Below, piece after piece: positions 57,951 through 64,000 of a stretch of 64,000 nt of DNA (the stretch's first letter is position 1; each line of letters begins with the position of its first letter). The translations under genes were made by a program, and so were the position numbers. The DNA comes from Sweltsa coloradensis (lineage: Eukaryota; Arthropoda; Insecta; Plecoptera; Chloroperlidae), in NCBI GenBank assembly GCA_024449915.1, contig JAMZAV010001758.1:1-64000 (forward strand). Reading direction: 5' to 3'. Below the pieces are notes generated by a model. That model ran no database searches, had not been told where the DNA came from, and saw nothing but the letters and a program-made list of their open reading frames with translations.

Positions 57951-58454
57951 AAATGGTTCGTGAAAATTAACAGATTTGCAGCGAGAGTTTTTAATGATTT
58001 TTTGAATATATTACACTGTAATATACAATACTATACTTTAATATTATTTTAAATGCAGTCACATAACTAAATAAATGTAATTCTTATACTGCGGTGAACC
58101 TAATTGATGCAAATCTTTTTCCAGAAATGGACGATTTTGATTGATCGGCGCACGTAATGTGTTGGGCTAAAACCGTTTGTTAGTCTAACTCACTTCTTGG
58201 TATCTCACATAAATTAGTTTTAACGCATTCAACTATAATAAAACAGAATGACACAGACTTCATGCAGGTATAATGCACAAAAATGCGAATAATTCTATAT
58301 TTCAAACAAAGTTAAAATTCGAACCAACACTTATAAAACAAGGTATTCGTAAGACTGTTAGGGTACGTCAGGTGGCTGGTTTAGATCTTAATTCTTGATC
58401 AGAGATATCATTAATATTTACTTCATTTATATATATATATATTTTAATAATTGT
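57951..58454. other. AT-rich spacer, nothing recognised
   Basis: (AT)n near 58428-58441. No gene. Confidence 0.4.
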
Positions 58455-58896
58455 AGATAGTAAAACAAACAAAAAAGGATTCTCGATTTCCAAAAGTTTG
58501 ATTTTTGAAGGTGAAGGAGCCATTTTTGGTTTTCTCAATATTGTTTTTTGAATTCAGCATGGTCGAATTAGTTTAAAAAGCATGTTAATTGCTTTTACGA
58601 CAGTAAAACAAAATTAAAAAATGATTTCTCGATTTCCAAAATTTTGTGTTTTGGAGGTGAAAGAGTCATTTCTGGTTTTGTCAACATTGTTTTTTGAATT
58701 CAGCATGGACAAATTAGTCAAAAAAGCATATTTAATTGCTTCTACGAAGCAAAACAAGATTTAAAAAAATGATTTCTTAATTTCCAAAATTTTGAGTTTT
58801 GATCGTGAAAGAGCCATTTTTGGTTTTGCCAATATTGTTTTTAGAATTCAGCATGGTCGAATTAGTTTAAAAAGCATTTTTAATTGCTTCTACCCA
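58455..58896 (+). repeat. 147-bp tandem repeat, three units
   Basis: TCTCGATTTCCAAAA-type starts at 58481, 58628 and 58775 give a constant 147-bp period. Each unit contains GAGCCATTTTTGGTTTTNNC, AATATTGTTTTTTGAATTCA and GCATGGTCGAATTAGT. Confidence 0.9.
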
Positions 58897-61154
58897 TTAA
58901 CAGCATAGACTTCGAATTTTGCAGACTGAATTGCCTATCTATTAGGAGTAAAATACAATGTACGTTTGCTCTTGACTACTAGTCCGTACATTGTATTAAT
59001 ATTCAAAGAATTTATTCACATTTCATTCACATTTTTGGGTAGGTTTGTGCAATGTCGGTGCAAGTGATAAGATATTCCATTATTACTTCATCAGCTATTT
59101 CATATACACAAACAATTCTCTATTTTCATACATTATACATTATTACATTGATTTCTACTTATTATTTATAATTTTACGATTGCGATGGGAATCAAATATA
59201 TATTTTATACACACGGATTTAAATTGATGTGTAGGGATGTCAATGTCAGAAAGCTTGTATTTCACACTAAACGTTCATACGGTCACAAAAACGTGTAGGT
59301 CCTACACGTTTAAATGACTTATTGGCGATGTTACAACAAAAATGTTAAAACGGTTTTTCCGATCTCGATCTATTTCACGTTCGGCTACAGGCAAAGATTA
59401 CTACCGTTGAGTGACGAAACGTTACTACCATCTTTGGCAAAGACAATACACGGCGTATTACCCCCCCCCCCCCCCTGGCCGCGCGTGGCGGTCCTTGTGA
59501 TTGTAGTGGTCTCATAAACAATGCCTTGTGCCAAAATCTTTGCTTGTGCTACTCTCTCGTCTTCAGGATTGTCTTTGTGAAGGTCACTGCAGAACTCTTG
59601 GATGTGTGAAGTTGGATGTCAGCAGATGTCCCCCCTGTTCATTTACCGGGTTTACCGAGGGCTTTACACTTCTTTCAAGTGTAGTGTCCGATATTTATTA
59701 TTACTGACAATATGAGTGATATTCACAAGAACGCACACACACAATCTCGAATGTTCTGTTCAGCGCGGGTTGGAAGATAAATAGTGGCGAACATGGCTTG
59801 ACCTTCAGCGAACTATTTATGACTATCGGATCGGTTACACTCGAGACAAAACAGATGCGCCGAATTTCGTAATGGAGCGCAGAGACATGAAATAATGTGC
59901 TATACGATACGAGTGGTCGTAATGACGTTTGACTGTAGGCCTACGAGTTTGCGATAACTCAATGCTGCCTGCCGTGGTGAAGAAGGGAGGGGTGTTGAAA
60001 TAATGGAGACTACTCGCGCGTAATTATTGGTTTATGAGAAAACAGTTCTGTTGGCCGCACACACGATAAAAATCGTTTACTGATTACGGAGAATAGGTAA
60101 ACGTGCACACGTATCATCCCTAGTATAACATATGACATCATGCTTACGTATTGATTGGGAAAGGCTTGCACAAAAGCACATGAAATAATATATTCATAAA
60201 GAGTTATTTTTGTTATTTATTAATTTTGCATCCTGATTCCTGACACCGAGATAGTAGTGAGAGTAGAGAGTAGACATTATAACCATTCGTTCCATAAAGT
60301 ACAAATACACGCAAATACATAATATGAATGCTAAAATATATTAGGCCTACTGTTCTAAAACCAATAATAATTACATTTGTGATTAGTCTTCTACGCGAGC
60401 GCAGAGATTTTACAATGGGGGGGGGGGAGGGGGGCAACGTATTTGAGACTAGCATGGCTATAATTTACACCTAATACTTCAAATTTAAAAGTAAGATGAT
60501 GAGAGAAAAAGGTAGGTAAAGGATTCGGGAAACTATATGTAGATATATTTTTATTTTTCAATTTCATTAATCGGGAAACACTCACGTAGGTGTAATTGAT
60601 TTACATAAAAAAATATATTTTTCTTTCTTATTTTTTTTATTTTTAATCAAATATTTTTAGTGATTTTTCATCGTATTTACAAGAAATGAAACGTGTTTAG
60701 TTTCTTTGATAACATTATAACAAAAGCGTGGTTTAGTGATTCCCTTAAGAAGTTGCTCGTGTCGTATGGATTTGATTTGAACACAATAATTAGTTGTGGA
60801 CGTGGAAGACGAGATAGTCGATTCTACGTTTTTTGTTCGTTTTATGTGCACTCGGACTCTGTAAACGATGTTTTATACATCAACAGTATCTGCGATCTAA
60901 AAAATAAAAAAATAACGTGAAGTGGCCCATTTTAATGGTGTCCGCTTCTAAGCCCCTGTCTCCTAAGCCCCCGGACCTTTTTTTGGCTTCTAAGCCCCTG
61001 TGACCGACGGTTGTGCTACACGTTGCGAAGCGGGGCTAAGAAGACTAAAAGTCTTCTTAGGCCCTGTCTCCTAACGCCCGCACGAAAACCTTGTTCGTTC
61101 CCATGAGCCATAAGAAATGATAACGAATTTTGAAGTGTTAATTATTATCGATTT
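58897..61154. other. Unique stretch with homopolymers, a repeat edge and a hairpin
   Basis: C run at 59460-59475, G run at 60418-60428. Near 60550-60600 lies the edge of the tRNA-like repeat (AATCGGGAAACACTCACGTA). CTTCTAAGCCCCTGT-type words repeat at about 60949 and 60988. A perfect hairpin CTAAGAAGACT-AAA-AGTCTTCTTAG sits at about 61035-61059. The plus frame 60693-60920 has no known domain. Confidence 0.4.
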
Positions 61155-61901
61155 TTGGATGAGCGAAGCGAAGACTTCAATTTCACCGACCCCCCAAAAA
61201 ATTTAGCCCGTTTTGTTTTTTTTTGTTTTTTCTGTCTGTTTGTTCGCTCTCTACCCGAATACGGCATCGGAATCGGATACGGATACGGATACGGAATCGA
61301 AGAAATATTTCTCATGAATATCGTACTTTTACGATTTTTTCGGTTTTTAGTGCGATATTTTCGTGACATTTGGGCCGATTCTGACCAAACGGGTGGGGAT
61401 ACAACGTTTATATTTCACATGCACATTAAGGTAATGGTGATGTATTGACGTTTGGAAGAAAAAGTTGAAAAAGTTAGCCAGAATCTATAGAAATAAAGGT
61501 TTTAATTTGAGTTTTTTGAGGTGTTAAATATTAAAACCTTTATTTCTATAGATTCTGGCTAACTTTTCAATTTTTTCTTTCAAAAAGTCAATACATCACC
61601 CTTACATTAATGTCCATGTGAAATATAAACGTTGTAGCCCCACCCGTTTGGTCAGAATCCGCCCAAATAGCACGAAAATATAGATTTTAGATCTTTCTCA
61701 CAGCCTTGTATGAAAACTTCACATGAGATTTTATACCTTACCCACAGCCTTGTTATAAACAATCAAAGATCCAACAGACCTAATGATTGCTTTGTATGGG
61801 CCGTGTTAATATGTTTTTATTATTTTAAATTAATATTAAAATTTTATAATTAAAAAGCTCATCCATCAACGCGACTAAAAAAAGCGTTGCAAAGCTTCCT
61901 A
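61154..61901 (+). mobile_element. Helitron-like element, family B copy 6, internally palindromic
   Basis: 5' end TTGGATGAGCGAAGCGAAG, and 3' end AGCTCATCCATCAACGCG, GCGTTGCAAAGCTTCCTAG, then host T. The internal unit at 61376-61525 is followed by its own reverse complement at 61532-61685 (TTATTTCTATAGATTCTGGC against its mirror). An (ATCGG.TACGG)n patch at 61264-61300 replaces part of the 5' block. The base before the 5' end is T, not A. Confidence 0.72.
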
Positions 61902-62211
61902 GTTTAAAACTTAGTACCACAGGACCGGAAGCATAAATGTTACTAGGAAAAACGCTCAGTTGGACGCGTTGTTGAGCGAGCACCGGTACGTGCAACACGA
62001 CCCGAGTACGACATTCCCATAATGTTACATACCAATAAGCCTTTAAGGTCTTGACCGATTTAGCTGAAAATTTGTAAAATAGGAGAGAATGGATAAAATC
62101 CACGGCCATCTAGAGGACCTTGGCATCATTTCTTTGGGAAAACTATTTTACTCTTGATTTCTTCTAGGTGGCAGTACTGTCATAGTGACCAGAATTCTTG
62201 TGCGACTTTTC

Positions 62212-62225
62212 GTTGCCATGGTAAC
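62212..62225. promoter_or_regulatory. RFX X-box-like palindrome in family C copy 4, site 1
   Basis: GTTGCCATGGTAAC, same position in the unit as in copy 2. Confidence 0.5.
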
Positions 62226-62522
62226 GTTACTTTTGTTAAAATGTAATTTCTATCTACACTACTTATCGGATCAAAATAAAATTAACATATTCGTGACCGG
62301 ACGGACATTCTAAATGATTTGGCTACCTCAGATTTTGTCGCCGTTTAGTTAAAAAAAAAACTTTATATTAACTTTAATGTAACTTTATAACTTTTTGAAC
62401 GATTTTGCCACAAAACTAATGGCATTCAATCGGGAACGAAACTTGCGGATGGTCAAAATTTCAACTCGATCCGAGCCTCCGTTTGACCGCTATCATGAGC
62501 CAAAAAAGCTGTGCGACTTTCC

Positions 62523-62536
62523 GTTGCCATGGTAAC
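62523..62536. promoter_or_regulatory. RFX X-box-like palindrome in family C copy 4, site 2
   Basis: GTTGCCATGGTAAC, 311 bp after site 1. Confidence 0.5.
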
Positions 62537-62891
62537 GGGACTTTGTTATAATGTAATTTCCATCTACACTACTTATCGGATCAAAATAAAAATAACATAT
62601 TCGTGATCGGACGGACATTCTAAATGATTTGGCCACCTCAGTTTTTGTCTCCGTTAAGTTTGAAAAAAAAACTTTCGATTAACTTTAATGTAACTTTTAA
62701 CTTTTGAACGATTTTGCCACAAAAACTATACAGCAACCCGCCTAGGTGGTATGTACATGTGTGCAAAATTTCAGGTCGATCAGAGAAACGGTGCGACCTG
62801 TATCGAAGCAGTAACTGAAAAAAAAAAAAAAAAAAAAAACAGACATTCGAGCCATAAGAGTCAAGTGGAGACGCTCGCTTCGCTCGCTCAA

Positions 62892-64000
62892 TAAGACTAT
62901 GTAATTTGATCTCACACGTGCATTCGTCGTTTACAGCGTAAAATAGCCTAAACAGGACAAAACGTGCACTAGTTTTTTGTGTAAATGGAAACTTGTGAAA
63001 ACAGAGTAAATTAACAAACATTACCTAAAAGTTCCCATTATTTATTTTTTTAAATACGAATTTTTGGAAGAAGTACAAAACGAGTGTTCATGAGACGTCT
63101 CTCCTTGGTAGTAAAAAATATATATGCGAATATGTAAATTTTGTCTTAAGTTAAGCCACAGTGGAAGAACGTTAACACTGAATTGCATCGAAATAATAAT
63201 GCGGTCTAGTAATAATACTAGTGGTCCTGTAAGAACAGCAAGATTAAGCATAGTGAATTAGTATTTCGGGGTTCCTTAGTTGTATTAATTTTAGTAGAAA
63301 CGAAATTGTATTTTTTCTGATCATTTACACTTCTGTCGTTTTCGCTTGAGGCAATCGAATATGATTATACACACAGTTGATCGAAACTACGAGCGTGAAA
63401 TTAAAATATAAGACACAGAGAAGTGATCCGCGATACATATTATTCGTGTATATTTCAGGATTTGAAAGTATAAAATTTGAGTAGTATTAAGAATATTATA
63501 AGGCGTAGAAAAAGATTTAAAAAATAGTGGAGTAAAGGGCCTAGACCTAATGGCAAATTAAGTGCAAAAAAAGAAACTAATGTGGAAATTGGCACTATTT
63601 CTATTTCGGGTACGAGAAGTTCAAAATTCGATGGCTCCAAGGTGAGCTTCTCTGACTTTATTGTTAATAAAAATTAAAAATTAATTAATTTAAAATCACC
63701 CAGACTACCTTATATCAAATTGAGCCTAAAGCTTATTTTATGAGAAATAAATAAATGTCAAAATATATTTTTAAATATAAATACGATTGTAATATTTTAG
63801 ATAGGTCTATACTTTAAAACTTGTCGTAGGCTTTCGTAGGTCTACTTTCAATTTCACCTTTACTTTCAATATAAACAAAGCCTATCATCATATATGGTCT
63901 TACAGTTGACGCGCCCTTATACCAACTAAACTTAAAAAGCGTATTATTTATATCAATATAGTTATCAAACTTGAATGCAAATGTTCCCGGGTAATAAACA
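62892..64000. other. AT-rich end of window, one possible exon
   Basis: Mostly unique. Near 63905 is GTTGACGCGCCC, the reverse of a word found near 1578 and 36606. See 63528-63641 for an exon candidate. Confidence 0.4.
63528..63641 (+). CDS. Possible internal exon (38 codons) with splice donor
   Basis: Between AAAAATAG (weak acceptor) and AAG followed by GTGAGC (good donor) the frame reads WSKGPRPNGKLSAKK, ETNVEIGTISISG and TRSSKFDGSK, a hydrophilic, protein-like sequence. The same frame upstream (RRRKRFKK) is interrupted by TAG. No family is recognised and the acceptor lacks a pyrimidine tract. Confidence 0.22.

Larger units (their letters stand above)
61943..62891 (-). mobile_element. Helitron-like element, family C copy 4
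   Basis: The minus-strand 5' end TTGAGCGAGCGAAGCGAGCG at 62891 follows host A, and the 3' CTAG at 61943 precedes host T (TAACATT). It is nearly identical along its length to copy 2 (30823-31770), including the 311-bp internal duplication, so these two are probably recent. Confidence 0.85.

Overview
The window looks like repeat-dominated nuclear DNA from a metazoan with a large, AT-rich, gene-poor genome, most likely an invertebrate. The evidence is eukaryotic transposon families (a Penelope-like element, LINE 3' ends, tRNA-derived SINEs, Helitron-like short elements, foldback and long-TIR elements), very long (TAG)n tracts, many TAGGCCTA-type words, and no prokaryotic gene layout. A SINE at 54.8-55.0 kb resembles, from memory, repeats common in arthropod genomes; I would not name a species. 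No complete host protein-coding gene could be supported. Three short possible exons are flagged with low confidence.

Layout. 1-6.8 kb is homopolymer-inflated, poorly resolved sequence with recognisable but damaged repeat copies. 7.2-12.1 kb holds a near full-length Penelope-like retroelement (minus strand: N-terminal region, RT, GIY-YIG endonuclease) with a partial direct copy upstream. It sits between inverted copies of a flanking repeat and a 150-bp degenerate tandem. 13.8-19 kb is a cluster of short Helitron-like elements. 19.7-22.7 kb is a 3-kb long-terminal-inverted-repeat element built from 143-bp units. 22.8-26.5 kb has LINE 3' ends, a foldback element and a repeat (family K) blown up by three (TAG)n tracts that enclose two LINE fragments. 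32.9-36.5 kb is a 3.5-kb long-TIR transposon with a decayed gene. 38.3-42.5 kb is a 4.3-kb long-TIR element with no gene. 42.9-49.7 kb has more Helitron-like elements, a duplicated segment (G), a foldback and a 142-bp MITE. 50.6-55.2 kb has SINEs and a possible promoter. 55.9-57.1 kb has a Cys-rich exon related to the 34-kb transposon gene, then second copies of K and G. 57.4-58.9 kb has a second foldback copy and a 147-bp x 3 tandem repeat. 61.1-62.9 kb has two last Helitron-like copies.

The main result is a set of related short families (called A, B, C and J here). They share asymmetric terminal inverted repeats, a small hairpin and a CTAG 3' end. Nearly all full copies sit between host A and T with no target duplication, and one copy has an empty site preserved in the other arm of its host element. 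Family C copies each carry two RFX X-box-like palindromes. Second in interest is the long-TIR element at 33-36 kb, whose gene has FDGY..PSTKD..H.RR and Cys-rich modules. The PLE copies differ mostly by single-base indels, which suggests its frameshifts are partly assembly error.
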